A DNA stretch of 64,000 nucleotides, taken from contig BCIG01000034.1 of the NCBI GenBank assembly GCA_001599915.1, positions 161,215-225,214 of the forward strand, written 5' to 3'. This stretch comes from Symbiotaphrina buchneri. Taxonomy: Eukaryota; Ascomycota; Symbiotaphrinales; Symbiotaphrinaceae. Shown in pieces: positions 33,519-44,691 of the stretch. The position numbers were made by a program, and so were the translations under genes. The notes below the pieces were generated by a model. It had not been told where the DNA came from and did no database searches. It worked only from the letters and a program-made list of their open reading frames with translations. Position 1 is the stretch's first letter, and each line of letters begins with the position of its first letter.

Positions 33519-34828
33519 CTACTTCTGCATCTCACCGCGTGCTCCTGCCTCAGCCTCTGCCTTCCGCCGCTCAACCCTTTCGTTAAGTGACTTTCGAAGT
33601 TTTTGGAGGTACTGGACGTTATCAGCATGCAGTTTAGTCAAGACAGTCTTGGGTCATAGCACTTACCGCGGCCATATTGAGGGGCTCGTATTTAGGCGGG
33701 TTATCCGGTCCCCGGCAAGTAGGTAGGACCTCGCAATACGCATCCATATCCAAGCCGAAGAAGAATGGGATCGAGTACCGCTCCTTTGCGGTTAACTTAC
33801 GAACACGGTGCACCGTCGATACGAACCGGCCATTGGAAATGCGTTGTAGAAAGTCGCCGACGTTGACAATAAACGTCCCCGGGACAGGCGGAGCCTGGAT
33901 CCATTCTGCGTTCTTATTCAATATCTCCAGACCACCTGTAGCGTCCTGACTCAATATCGTAAAGGCTGTCAAGAAAGAGACGTTAGCTTTTACTTCCTGG
34001 AAAAGCTCTGGACGGATGAATACGTACTCTCGAAATCCGTATGCGCTCCAATGCCATTCTCGTCGGTGCTCTCCGGCTCTTGCTCGTGGTACTTGATCAG
34101 CTTGATGGACGTCAGGGGCGCCCGCATCATGTTATCAAAGTACGTCTCTTCCACATCCAGTCCCAGAGCATATATATGCATCAGCTTGCGGCCAAGCGTC
34201 AGCATCGCGGCCCAGTATTGCATGGCGTTTTCTTTGAATTCCGGGTTGTCCTCGGGCCACTGGTTCTCGTATTGCAAAGCGCGTTGCTCCTCTGACAAGT
34301 GTGGAGGCATGGGATCGTACGCTTCGTCATAGCTGTAGAGAAAGGCCTCTTTCTTTTCTGTAGAGCTCTATAGTCAGCCTTGCTCTGATCTGTCGCCGAA
34401 CGGTGTAGTAGATTGCACTTACCGCCCTTCTTATACCTCTCGTCCAGTCGGGCACTGTACAATGGCTCATAGCCTCTGAGGCCACTGTTGTTGTAGTGGA
34501 ACTCCTGCATCTTCTTCTCCAGATCCTGGCCAAAGTACTCCTTCGTCATTGCATATGTATCATCTACCAATTTCTGGTCCACGCCATGGTTCTTGATGTA
34601 CATGAATCCGACATTCTCGAAGACATTAGCCACTTCTCTAGCAACTCTCTTCCGCTCCTCGAGATCATCGCTGAAGGCGTCCGCGAAGTCGACGAGCGGG
34701 ATCTCGGTGAATGTTGGCAGTGCTCGAGCGCCTTTGAGCACCTCGCGGCGGGCGCCGAATTTGCCGTCGTTGTAGAAGTACTCGTATTCAGGCTCCGTGG
34801 CCGTGGTGGTTTCTGTCATGGTCGCCAT
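33519..34828 (-). CDS. 2-oxoglutarate/Fe(II) oxygenase, isopenicillin N synthase-like
   Basis: Four minus-strand exons (34423-34828, 34028-34357, 33667-33965, 33519-33611) total 1128 nt, 375 residues. The N-terminal DIOX_N-type region has IPLVDFADAF and FENVGFMYIKNHGV. The double-stranded beta-helix core keeps the iron facial triad: GAHTDFE (first His and Asp) and STVHRV (second His). The 2-oxoglutarate-anchoring arginine sits in RYSIPFFFG. Such enzymes hydroxylate, desaturate or cyclise small molecules in the cytosol. The substrate is unknown. The short last exon gives a helical, highly charged tail (LRKSLNERVERRKAEAE). It is convergent with the coiled-coil gene, 246 bases apart, with no sign of a shared pathway. 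Confidence 0.88.
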
Positions 34829-35672
34829 TGTTGATCTGAGTTAACACAATACGAGCGAGAGCAATGCGATGACAGTGACATCTCAGGCTGTGGAGACCCT
34901 AGATAACGATATATAAGACAACTTGCTTATGGCGGTAGTGGGGCGTTGTTTGGACGGCGGGCCGCTGCCGCGGCACCGTGACTGTTCATTGGCGAGCGAT
35001 CCGCCCAAAGCTAATCGGCTACTGATAAGGAGCTTCCTGATAATGCGGACGATAAGCTCGAGGAAGCTCGCCGAGTCGGGCCGGCCACATACGAGACGGG
35101 CAATTGTGGCCAATGAAAATAATTTTCTGGGTTCTCAATGATATTATCGGCTTGGAAAAGGGGATAGACTATGGTGTTCTGGGGGAAGGGATGTCATATC
35201 CCGATATTCTGAATCTTTGGTACATGCCAGCTTGAAGAATGAGTACGGCCTAAGAAAACGTTATGAAGAGACCATAGATGCATGAAACTCTGTCAAATAA
35301 GAGCTACTGGCCTTTAATAAGCACCTGTCCCAGTCTCCTTGATCTGCAGCGCCACGAATCTCGAGTAGATCCGCCAGAGCGCGAGACATCTGCCCATGAA
35401 CCAGGACGGGGGCCGACCGCTAGGTCTTCACAATCTAAAAATCAAGTTATTTGAGCATACGGATCCCTTACCAAGAGATGGGACGACTCACCTCATTACG
35501 TTCACCCTCGCTGTCGAGATCCAACATGCCCTTGCATCTGCTCGCCATTTTGTTACCAAGTACTTGTCTTACCGTCTTACGGATGTTATTTATGGCCAAT
35601 AGCTAGAACTACGGTACCCGCTGGCATCTTGGGGCCGTCTGCGAGAAGCAGGGCATTAGACACGGAGCCAGC

Positions 35673-35852
35673 AAATCGATCACTCCGTCGATGATCGTGG
35701 TGATGTACAGCGCTATCATCTCCTTGTCTCAACGCCTTGTCCTGCTAGCCAAACGGTTGGCAGAGCTTCACGACCTTGGGTACCCCACCATCCAACACGC
35801 GCTCGACGGCCGAGATGACATGGATATTTCGCCGCTTCCCGCTTCTACCTAG
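35673..35852 (+). pseudogene. Possible relic of a regulatory gene
   Basis: A 60-codon open stretch reads as hydrophobic helices, SMIVVMYSAIISLSQRLVLLAKRLAELHDLG, before ending in TAG. Right after it is an intron-like element (GTATTACG ... CTAAC ... CTCAG, to about 35916). The helical pattern recalls C-terminal regions of fungal zinc-cluster regulators of the AflR kind. There is no start, no zinc cluster and no continuous gene. The assignment is weak. Confidence 0.2.
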
Positions 35853-36890
35853 GTATTACGAGGATACCCTCACTTGACCCGCTGCAGCATGGCACAAAAA
35901 CTAACAGCGATCTCAGTGCACGCGAAGTCCCTCGGAGTAGAGATCCCCCGAAACTTCCATTTGCTGGTCTACTGCCTACGGACCTGCGGCCAACGGTGGC
36001 ATTTTGCTCGTAAGCTTTAGATTTAGATTAGTCCCGATCTTTTCGGGGTTGCACCAGACTAATATGGGCGGTATGGGCGGTAGGGCGGCTGGAGAAAGTG
36101 CTGCGCACGGCCACGGCGGAGCAGAAGCTGCCGCTGGAGTTGAGCACACTTCCACGCAGTTCTTTGACTTGCAGTACTCGGCTCTAGATATTGACCAGGC
36201 CTTGAAAGTGTGGGCTGACAACCTAGAGACGTCGGCGCATCTGATTGGTTTAGATGAGATGGATGGGCTGCAGGAGCGGCAGTGACTCTGTTCGTGAAGC
36301 TATCTAGCTACCTACGCCCCTACCTGATTGTAGACCTAATGGTAACAGGGCTTGTCAGATCTGATAGACGATATCCTTAAGTTTACGGTGAATAGCCACA
36401 GGGCGCTTCTACCGATCGATCTGTCGTTACCTTCATTCCGAGCATGCAAGGGCAAATCGGTGAATTCACAATCTTGCAGGCCACTGGTCATTTCAAGATC
36501 AGCAGATTACGATCACGGCTAGATTCTAGTAACAGGCGAGTGGTCGTACAATCGATTGTCTTTCAACATCCCAGCTCCGCATGCCTGCTCGGTCTTTCAA
36601 CAACATTCAGGCCCGACGCCATTCCCGCAAAGGGATCCCGGATCAGCAACACAACAGACACGGAACGCTGGAGACCCCAATATGGGATCCCGCAATAAGC
36701 ATCTGTCGGTAGGACGTTGCATCGGCATCATAGATACGAATGCATGAAGGACATTGGCTGGGGATCCATACCCCGTTTAGGCCGGCCGTCAGGCGTGCCA
36801 GGTACCCCGCTTCCCCAGGCTTTTTGGCTGATAACACACTTCCTCGGGAGAGGTGTAAGCGAGCCGCTCGGTTGTCGTTGTGTCCGTGCT

Positions 36891-36898
36891 TATATAGA
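36891..36898 (+). promoter_or_regulatory. TATA box of the sugar permease gene
   Basis: TATATAGA lies 75 bases upstream of the ATG at 36966, a usual distance for a short fungal leader. Assigned by position and sequence only. Confidence 0.4.
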
Positions 36899-36965
36899 GG
36901 CATAGAGGCACAGGGGCGTTCCACAATCGCTCCTGACGTCCAATATACAACTTTTATACCTCAAA

Positions 36966-38723
36966 ATGAAGCCTGGAGTCTACCAGTTTCTTGTAGGGTG
37001 CTTTGCGGCCCTGGGATCCTTCCTATTCGGATATGATTTGGGCGTCATAGCTAGTGTTGCAAGTGGCTCCGTTCATTTCCCGTTGCTTCTAAGGGTTCTA
37101 ACTATTCCTCATAGGTTGCATCGGATGACTTCAAGAAGCTGTTTTTGCAGCACGATACGGACTCTCGATCGGGCACGGTGGTAGCGCTCTTCACCGGAGG
37201 CTGCTTCGTTGGCGCACTGGGAGCTGGTTTCTCGGATCCTCTTGGCCGCAGAAGCACCATTCTGATGGCTTGTTGTATATTCGTCTGCGGAGGCATCATC
37301 CAGACAGCCGGTGTTGCCATTGCAATGCTTTATGTTGGCAGACTTGTGGCAGGGATCGGTGTAGGGTTCTTGACGGTATGAGTTTCCAGCTGATTGTTCT
37401 TGGGACAGGCCTTGTCTAACTGAATAACACAGATGATTATCCCTATCTATCAGGCGGAGATCTCCCACCGTCGTATCAGAGGAAAGATCACGAGTCTTCA
37501 GCAACTGTTTAATGCCCTTGGTCAAATCTTTGCAAGCTGGACGGGCTATGGATGTAAGTGGGCCTCCTCTGAACAGAAGAATCTGACTGACGCCCTGAAG
37601 GCTATCAAACATGGGTAGGCACCGGCGACAGTCGGGAATGGCGCATCCCGCTCGCCATTCAGATCATCCCCGCCCTATTCCTAGGCTCCCTGGTCTACCT
37701 CTTCCCGGAATCGCCTCGCTGGCTTGCAGATCATGACCGAGCCGATCAAGCCCTCAAGAACCTAGCCCACCTGCATGCGCACGATAACCAAAACGATCCG
37801 TATGTGATTGCCGAGTACAACCTCATCCAGGCACAGATCGCAGAGGAACACTCCCAGAAGAAGAAGACGTACTTCGATCTCTTCAAGAACTGGCCGGAGT
37901 TGCGTCGGACCATTTTGGTCTTCATGATTCAGGCTGAATGCCAGATGACGGGTGTTTCGGCCATCCAGTATTTCAGCCCGCAATTGTTCGGTCAGTCTCT
38001 CCCTGTGGAGCTTTTTAAACCCAAGATATACTGACTTGTTTCGACCATACAGCACAAATCGGCATCCCAACCGGCACAACACTCCTACTCTCCGCCGTCA
38101 ACGCCATCATCGCCTTCCCCGGCACAGCCGTGACCATCACGGTCGTCGACAGCATCGGACGGCGACCACTCGAGATCTACGGCGCATTCATCATGAGCAT
38201 CACCTTCCTCGTCAACTGCATCCTCATCAAGCTCTTCCCAGCCTCCGCCAGTAACACGGGCGCGCATTGGGGCTTCATCGTGATGACATGGGTGTTCAAC
38301 TTCGTGTTCTTCGTCACCAGCGGGCCACTCTCATGGGCCATTCCCGCCGAGCTCTTCGGCACGGCGATGCGCACCAAGGGCGTCTCCGCTGGCGCCATGT
38401 GCTCGTTTGCGTTCAATACCATGATCGGCCAGGTCACGCCCATTGCTATCACGGCGATCGGCTGGAAGTATTATATCGTGTTTATTGTATGTAATTTCAC
38501 GAATGGCTTGTTCTTCTGGGCGTTCTTGCCCGAGACGAAGGGACTGAATTTGGAGGATATGGATGAGTTGTTCTATGAGAGCCCGACGTTCGTGCCGGGC
38601 TCGAATTGGAAACCGAGAAGTCATATCGAGTTGGATGCGAAGAAGATTGCCGAGGAAGAGAATTCTAAGGCGATGGCGGATGAACATATCGAGATTTCTT
38701 ATGCGGAGGATATCAGGGTCTAA
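36966..38723 (+). CDS. MFS sugar permease
   Basis: Five exons (36966-37055, 37115-37375, 37433-37553, 37601-37990, 38053-38723) sum to 1533 nt, 510 residues, standard for the fungal sugar porter family. Signatures are FGYDLGVIAS in helix 1, the loop DPLGRRSTI, the R-G-G-type IPIYQAEISHRRIRG after helix 4, PESPRWL before the central loop, the DSIGRRPLEI repeat of motif A, and PETKGLNLE at the end of helix 12. It should import a hexose or disaccharide with protons at the plasma membrane; which sugar is not readable. The exon 1 donor (GTTGCAAG) is weak but is the only one that keeps the frame. A second, gutted permease of the same family lies 550 bases downstream on the other strand. Confidence 0.9.
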
Positions 38724-39273
38724 GTATATGGGAAGATGGTCCACGGGAATGGATGATGGGAAGTTCTCTATCGGGCAGCGGCTTGGCTTGCATTGGATTA
38801 CACACGATTCTGACTCATGTAGGCCTGTTGTAACACACTGTCCAGGTTGACTTTGTACCTTTACTTGGCTTAGATAGTCATCTGATGTGAATGCTGTTGC
38901 CTTACGGTTCTACCGCAAAGCATACTATCTAGATGGGTCCAGAGTAGCCCGCAATTCACTCCTGTGCCGTTATGCCCCAATGCTGGATCGGGTGCCTTAG
39001 CACATAAGTGGCATGACCCAGCTGCAGGAACAATTGTGGATTTATACGCCGCAAGCTTCATCTCCTATCCTATATAATTTGTTCTTAATGACTGTTGCAG
39101 TGTTAGACGGTCAGGACTGGAATACAGAACTTCATCAGCAATATATTCAGGCCGAACTGTATCCTAGCATTAACACGGAGGAGCCTACGTAAGAGAACGC
39201 CCGAGACAGAAATAACAAGACATGGAAATACAAGAGCGTGGGAGGTGCTCCTTCGTCATAAAGGCTATCTCCA

Positions 39274-39678
39274 CTAGGGTTTGATCTCGATGGGTTCCGG
39301 TACATTCTCCACCATCGCCACGTCCGCGCCAGTGAAATTGGCCTCATGGATCTTCCGCTCCAACTCCTCTTCCTCCTTCTTATCCGCGTGCGTAAGATGC
39401 ACAGCAACAGGGTCCCCGAAGAGTTCATTGATTTCCTCCAGCGACAACCCCTTAGTCTACGCGACACCTCATCAGCAGGCATTCCCCAACGCATCGCCCA
39501 TCGCACCGCAATGTGTATAGGGGAAGTAGGACTCACCTCGGGAAAGAAAGTCGCAACACACGTAAACGTCGCCACATGTGATACGTGTCGAGCAGGGGTT
39601 ATACGAACCATAAGTGATAGAGCCCACAGCCGCAAACACCGTGACGCTCGTGGTATGCACGTTCTTGAAGATAGCCAT
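39274..39678 (-). pseudogene. Gutted MFS sugar permease: first and last exons only
   Basis: Read from 39678, the minus strand starts MAIFKNVHTTSVTVFAAVG then SITYG, a typical N-terminus and start of helix 1 of a fungal sugar permease. Some 50-60 bases later the sequence reads VATFTCVATFFPE. It then splices over a GTGAGT..GTAG intron (about 39450-39527) to TKGLSLEEINELFGDP and a complete charged C-terminal tail ending IEIKP at 39274. PETKGLSLEE is the usual end of helix 12. Roughly 420-450 central residues, that is helices 1-12 almost entirely, are missing. The remains cannot form a transporter. Both surviving ends look undamaged, pointing to one recent internal deletion. Confidence 0.75.
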
Positions 39679-40715
39679 CTCTCGCAGCTTTCCTCGTCTG
39701 TACAGTAGTGGTGAAGAAAGAAAAAGTGCAGATAATCTGGAGATGGTGGTCTGGGGAAAAAGCTGGGGTCTTTTGTATCACATGTGGGGTGGAGCTCCGT
39801 AGCGCCTAGTCGGCTTGTTGTTCGTTCGTTCAGGGGTTATAAGCCGGGGTCATCCTGCGTGCTCCCCAAGTTGGGGTATACAGAAACAGGGGTTGGTAAG
39901 CCTGTCAGCATCAGCAATCGTATGCCGAGGACGGTGAGAGATTCGTGGCTGGCCCGCCTGGGCACGCCCCTGAAACGACGGAACTTTGGTACGGGGCTTC
40001 TTCGACCCGAGGGCCCGTGAAGCTTGCCTGTCGAGCCCCGGGATATATCCGCAATATGAGTCTCAGCGATAGACAGAGATCTGGTACAACCGCTGGTTTT
40101 TACGGCCCGAAACCCGACACAGATCCGTAGACGCCGGAATGACCGGAACACAATTGGAATATCATCGTCCTTACTGTGAACACCAAACGTGACTAAGCCT
40201 TATGGGCGACCATAAATAATCTGGCGCGGATGGCCTGAATGTAGGCAAGGATAGTAGAAGGGACCCAGGATGAGACAGATCTGGCCAGGGAAATCTTCAC
40301 AGGAAATCGCTATGATGTAAACAGTGGATATACAAGCTTGGTAAACAGTTGAAATAAACGGCATTCGATATCGATTCTGATCATAAGGTAGTCTCCATGG
40401 TTGGCAGCTAATAATGACATTACCCCAACCATATATCTCAAGTTCCCCACATTATTGGACGAAGCCATCAGCTCGCCCCACAGAAATCCTAACCCCTCAC
40501 GAACTGCTTACCCCTCACAAATTCAACACGACACCCATCACGAACCACATTGAAGCTTCATGAGCTATACTGCCAACAGACATTTTCCAATCGCCAACAG
40601 CGTATGCGCCCAGCCTACAGGCTCGCATACCCTTCTTTTCTACTACGCAAGGGCTTCCGCTTACATCCCTCATAACCGCCTTCCAATCGCAACAGCCCCA
40701 AGACTCTTCGGCAAC
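39679..40715. promoter_or_regulatory. Upstream region of the alcohol dehydrogenase gene
   Basis: No gene was recognised in this 1 kb stretch. It contains GCCCGA at 40105-40110 followed closely by ACCCGAC, and CGACCCGAGGGCCCG near 40005. These are similar to words clustered before the isochorismatase-like gene at 47.8 kb. Confidence 0.3.
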
Positions 40716-41822
40716 ATGGCGCCCCCGACCGGCACCATGAAAGCACAACTCCTCGAAGCCTTCAACACGCCGTACGCACTCCGCGAAGTGCCCATCCCCA
40801 GCATCTCCGACCCTTATGACATCCTGATCAAAGTCTGCGCCGCCTCCTACTGCCACACGGACGCCGTTCTCGCCGCCGGCGAAATGCCCCCAAACCCACC
40901 TTCCTTCCCCCACGTAGGATGCCACGAATTCGCAGGCACCGTCGTCGCCACCGGCGCCTCCGTCACAGGAATCCAGGTGGGTGACCGCGTCGGCGTCCCC
41001 GGCCGCTCCTACCACCCGTGCGGGGTCTGCGACGAATGCGCGAATTGCGATACCGAGGACGATGATCCCCCGGGGTACAGCGCGTACTGCCCGCACAGCA
41101 AGAACAACGGCATCAGCACCGCGGGCGGGTTCAGGGAGTACGCGCTCGCAGACGCGCGACAGATCGCGCCGATGCCGGCGCAGCTGAACGCTGTCGATAC
41201 GGCGCCGCTGATGTGTGCGGGCTTGACGGTGTATGCGGCGCTGAAGAAGTGCGGCCTGAGTCCCGGCCAGACGGTCGGCATTAGTGGCTGCGGTGGAGGC
41301 TTGGGGCATCTGGGACTGCAGTTTGCGGTTAAGATGGGGTATAAGGTCGTGGGCATCGATGCTGCGGATGGACCGCTGCAGCTGGCGCGCGGGCTGAATA
41401 CAGGTGCGGCGATTTATGATGCGCGGGAGGTAAGTGCGGAGACGATTATTCAGGAGGCGGTGCCGGATGCGCAGGCGCCGGAGAGAGTCAGGCCGGGTTT
41501 GGATGCGGTGCTGATTTTGCCGGAGAGCCAGCGGGCGTTTGATTATGGCGTGGGACTATTGAAGAATCATGGCTTGTGTGTGGTGGTGTCGTTCCCGAAG
41601 GAGGGATTCCATGTCAGTGCGTGGGATTTGGTGTTTCGCGATATTAGGGTTGTGGGCAGCTTGGTGGGCAGTAATAAGCTGTTGAGGGAGATGCTGAATT
41701 TTGCGGCGGAGCATGGTGTGAGGGCGGTGGTGAAGACGTTTAGGCTGGAGGAGCTGAATCAGCTGGTTGAGGCGTATCATCGTGGTGGGGGTGGGAAGTT
41801 GGTTGTTGATATGGGTTCTTGA
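40716..41822 (+). CDS. Zinc-dependent alcohol dehydrogenase
   Basis: A single exon of 368 codons encodes a medium-chain (MDR) dehydrogenase. The catalytic zinc ligands are visible in ASYCHTD, in GCHE and in MCAG. The structural zinc lobe is CGVCDECANC with a later cysteine in AYCP, although spaced by an acidic insert (DTEDDDPPG) longer than usual. The Rossmann motif is GISGCGGGLGHLG with an acidic residue in VGIDAAD, favouring NAD(H). The layout fits fungal Adh1-like enzymes that interconvert primary alcohols and aldehydes in the cytosol. ATG 40716 was chosen because homologues begin shortly before KAQLLEAF; an in-frame ATG at 40560 would add 52 unlikely residues. It converges with the metallo-beta-lactamase-fold gene, 103 bases away. 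Confidence 0.9.
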   Translation: MAPPTGTMKAQLLEAFNTPYALREVPIPSISDPYDILIKVCAASYCHTDAVLAAGEMPPNPPSFPHVGCHEFAGTVVATGASVTGIQVGDRVGVPGRSYHPCGVCDECANCDTEDDDPPGYSAYCPHSKNNGISTAGGFREYALADARQIAPMPAQLNAVDTAPLMCAGLTVYAALKKCGLSPGQTVGISGCGGGLGHLGLQFAVKMGYKVVGIDAADGPLQLARGLNTGAAIYDAREVSAETIIQEAVPDAQAPERVRPGLDAVLILPESQRAFDYGVGLLKNHGLCVVVSFPKEGFHVSAWDLVFRDIRVVGSLVGSNKLLREMLNFAAEHGVRAVVKTFRLEELNQLVEAYHRGGGGKLVVDMGS

Positions 41823-41925
41823 TGGGAATCTCAAATTTCAATTTAGAGGGCCATGTGCGACATTGGACTGCTCTTCTAGTATGCAGTGCTATCAATCTAA
41901 CTAAGCTACACAAATCTATCCCCCC

Positions 41926-42962
41926 TCAAAGCCTCCCCGGCCAGAACCTTGCTTTATTACTCTTATTCTCCCACCACTCGACATCATGCGCCAGAACCAC
42001 CTCAACACTAACATCCCGCATAGCCTCCACAACCCGTATCCGCTCCAGCGTCTCCTCTGCCAGCTTCTTGTCAACATGTATGCACGCCGCGTGCCCGCAG
42101 CTATCCGTCCACTCCGCAATCTGCACCTCCTGCCGCAAGATCCGCCTGTCATGGCACGCATCTCCGCCTAGGTAGACCCATTTCTTCGGGCCCGTTCGGA
42201 CTAGCAGGTTGATGTGCCCTTGTAAGTGACCTGGGGCGTCGATGATGTAGATGCTGCCGTCGGAGAAGATGTCGATGGCGGCGGGGAAGTGTGCGAGGGG
42301 CGACCAATGCGCCGTCTTGAGTCCTCTGAGCGCGGACGGAGACCCATTCGCATGACTCCCATTCCCGTTCAGGTTCCCGTTCCCCTTCGCAGTCCCATTC
42401 CCATTCCCATCCACCCGACCATCCCCGTCTCCCTCCCTCAGCGCCGGGGGCAACTCCACCGTCCTGCTCGCGGGCAACAGCCCCCTCTCAAAAAACGCAT
42501 GCCCCCCCGTCCTCTCATCGCCCCCCTCATCAAGCAACCTGCAACTCCCCCCTCCCACGACAAAAACCGCGCGCTCAAAATCCCCCGGCGTGCCTACATG
42601 GTCCCAATGGACATGACTCAGCACCACCGCCCGCACATCCCCCGGCTCCAGTCCTCCGGCACGTAAGCTCTCGCTCACATCTGGCCGCGTGTTCAGCGGC
42701 TGCCGTGAGGCGAGGTGGGCTCGGATCGGGGCGACGTATTGTGAAGGGTCGCGGCGGAGACCGAGGTCGAAGATCAGACGTGTGGGAGAGGTTGAGGGGG
42801 AGGGGTGTTGGACAGTGAGGGCACGGTTTTGCGCGCTGAGGGGGAGGAGGGAGCGCAGAAGAGGTGTTCGGGGAGAGTGAGGAAGCCGGCGGAGAGGGCG
42901 TGTACGCTGGCGTAGACTTGCGCCGGCGCGTCGGGTGGGAGGGTTTCGGTTCGTGATGGCAT
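41926..42962 (-). pseudogene. Metallo-beta-lactamase-fold hydrolase with frameshift near its N-terminus
   Basis: The minus strand from 42962 reads VSALSAGFLTLPEHLF in its expected place (as VHALSAGFLTL), then KTVPSLS, and then drifts into a proline-rich dead end at 42774. A shifted frame carries on with SPTRLIFDLGLRRDPSQY and the whole catalytic core: the zinc motif VLSHVHWDHVG, then DAPGHLQGH, GGDACHD and LAHDVEWW to a stop at 41926. No GT..AG pair joins the frames, so loss of a few bases near 42815 is likely. The family hydrolyses lactones, thioesters or similar bonds with one or two zinc ions. A Gly/Asn-rich insert (about 42330-42440) expands one loop. A sequencing error in the C-rich tract would be the alternative; if so, the gene is intact. 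Confidence 0.7.
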
Positions 42963-43711
42963 TGTCGTGTATGGGAGCAGTGGAAGGAGGTTGAGCGTGA
43001 GTAGAGGTGTTGGTATATTATGATTATTATCTAGGGGCTGTGATTATGCTGGTGTGGCTGTAATGTTTCTCCAGATCGCAATTTGGGGTATGGTAGGAGT
43101 GAGGACGCTCGGCTTGGGATTATCCGATGCTCGGGCTGGCGTGCCGTTGGGGACCTGGGTGCCGGTGGGGTAGACATGCTTGCACGGAGTGGTGATCGAC
43201 GGCAATTTAGAGGGAAGGGAAGTTAGAAGTGGAACGGTGATAATATTTATGGACTGTGACGTTCGACTTCCAGCAAAGCGCTACTCTTCCGTGAAATGTG
43301 AGGGCAGGTGTGGGATTCCTCCCGGAGTCCACGGATCAGAGATACTGAATGCTGACGGTTCTCGCTCTTCTGTTCACCAACGTGGAGTGGCATGTTGTTG
43401 TTCCCGATCTCCAAGTTGGAGCAGCCTTCAGACTGTTTCCCCGTATCCAGCCTCCAATTTGGGGAGACCTTGCCAAATCGGAACCGAAGGTGAGCAGTTA
43501 CCCCGCACGGTTGTTAGACCCTGATTTAAAAGCCAATACGGTCGGGGCAATGCGTTCCCGCTGAGAAAGAAACTCCAACAAAAAGAAAGAAATAATCAAA
43601 AGACTCAGAATCAATCGCACTTCTATATTCGCCATCTACTCCATCCCAATCTTCAACACCCAATCAATAAACCACCAACTTTCCTCTCCACCAAGCACAA
43701 GCACCACCAAA
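42963..43711. promoter_or_regulatory. Divergent spacer before the CMD-like gene
   Basis: This 749-base region lies between two outward-facing starts. It holds TCGGGC (GCCCGA inverted) at 43131-43136. The last 100 bases are AC/CT-rich, as in a short fungal leader. No gene was recognised. Confidence 0.35.
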
Positions 43712-44155
43712 ATGGCCGACTCAGCCGAGCTCCAAAGCGCCATCAAGCAACTCTTCGACCTCGGCCTGCAAACACGGCGCTCCGTCGTCGGCGACGCCTA
43801 CGTCGACCGCGTTCTGCAGGGCGGCAGCAGCGACTTCGCGAAGCCCATGCAAGAGCTCGTAACGGAATTCTGCTGGGGCGCAGTCTGGACACGTCCCGGG
43901 CTCGAGCGCAAGCAGCGCAGCCTGCTGAACATCGGCATGCTGTCGGCGCTCAACCGCGGGCCCGAGCTGGGGAATCATATTCGCGGCGCGATTAATAACG
44001 GCATGACCCCGCTGGAGATTAGAGAGGCGCTCCTGCAGGTTGCGGTTTATTGTGGTATGCCTGCTGGATTGGAGGGGTTTAAGATTGCGGAGAGGGTGAT
44101 TATGGAGATGGTACAGAGTGGAGAGTATAAGCCCGAGAAGAAGTCGTTGGTGTAG
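43712..44155 (+). CDS. Carboxymuconolactone decarboxylase-like protein
   Basis: A single exon encodes 147 residues, the normal size of a stand-alone CMD (PF02627-like) protein. Typical blocks are VTEFCWGAVWTRPGL, then RSLLNIGMLSALNRGPEL, and EIREALLQVAVYCGMPAG. In bacteria the archetype PcaC decarboxylates 4-carboxymuconolactone in the protocatechuate branch of aromatic breakdown. Fungal members often lack an assigned reaction, and some have been recruited to secondary metabolism. It is an all-helical cytosolic protein, probably oligomeric. The AhpD-type CxxC pair is absent, so a peroxidase role is unlikely. It lies between the MBL-fold gene and a C2H2 regulator, inside the proposed catabolic cluster. 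Confidence 0.87.
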   Translation: MADSAELQSAIKQLFDLGLQTRRSVVGDAYVDRVLQGGSSDFAKPMQELVTEFCWGAVWTRPGLERKQRSLLNIGMLSALNRGPELGNHIRGAINNGMTPLEIREALLQVAVYCGMPAGLEGFKIAERVIMEMVQSGEYKPEKKSLV

Positions 44156-44691
44156 AGAGGTGGAAGGGGAAGGATGGCAGATGGCGAGGTGTATGGGGAA
44201 AGCCTGAGGGACCGATGGTCGAAGTCGAGTCAGCCTCTTCTGAATTAGTCTGGAGAAACTGTTGCAGATAGAGGTCGGTTGTGGCATAAGGTAGGCATGA
44301 GTCCAATGACCGTCTACATAAATACTCCGCATGGCCAAGTTTCCCATCTTGTGGCTATCCTTTCTCGACCAGTGTTTCAGCACCCAGGTAGACTAGCAAG
44401 GATCTCATAAAAAAAGATACGAGGTCGGCATTCACACCCTAGAACAGCCGTGAGCCCGCTGAGCGCAGTCGATGCCTCTTTCCAGCCTAGGCCTGATTTC
44501 CTTTCTCCCAAGCCAATCGTATCCCTTCCCATCCAGCCCCTTTCCTTGGCTCAGCGCTGCGGGCCTGAAAGCATCACGCGGAAGCGAGTTCGCCTTCCCC
44601 GCACGTGGGCTGCAGTGAAACGGGGCTAAATCTCCGCAACCTCAGTCGAGATCTCCCTAATGCACTGTCTCAACGTCGCCAGCCCGTCGCA
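44156..44691. other. Intergenic, no gene recognised
   Basis: These 536 bases separate the CMD-like gene from the regulator. The second half is GC-rich and probably holds the regulator's promoter. Nothing specific was recognised. Confidence 0.4.

Larger units (their letters stand above)
34829..36965. other. 2.1 kb decayed spacer
   Basis: No intact gene was found. Short coding-like pieces occur, chiefly 35673-35852 (listed separately) and 36004-36285, which encodes a 93-residue frame with an alanine/glycine-rich start and a helical end (DIDQALKVWADNLE). They could be relics of a regulator gene. No transposon ends were recognised. Confidence 0.4.

Noticed and set aside
37055-37115. Possible frameshift after exon 1 of the intact sugar permease
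   Set aside because: A weak donor GTTGCAAG at 37056 joins ..VIAS to VASDDF in frame, and total exon length is a multiple of three, so the gene was kept as intact.
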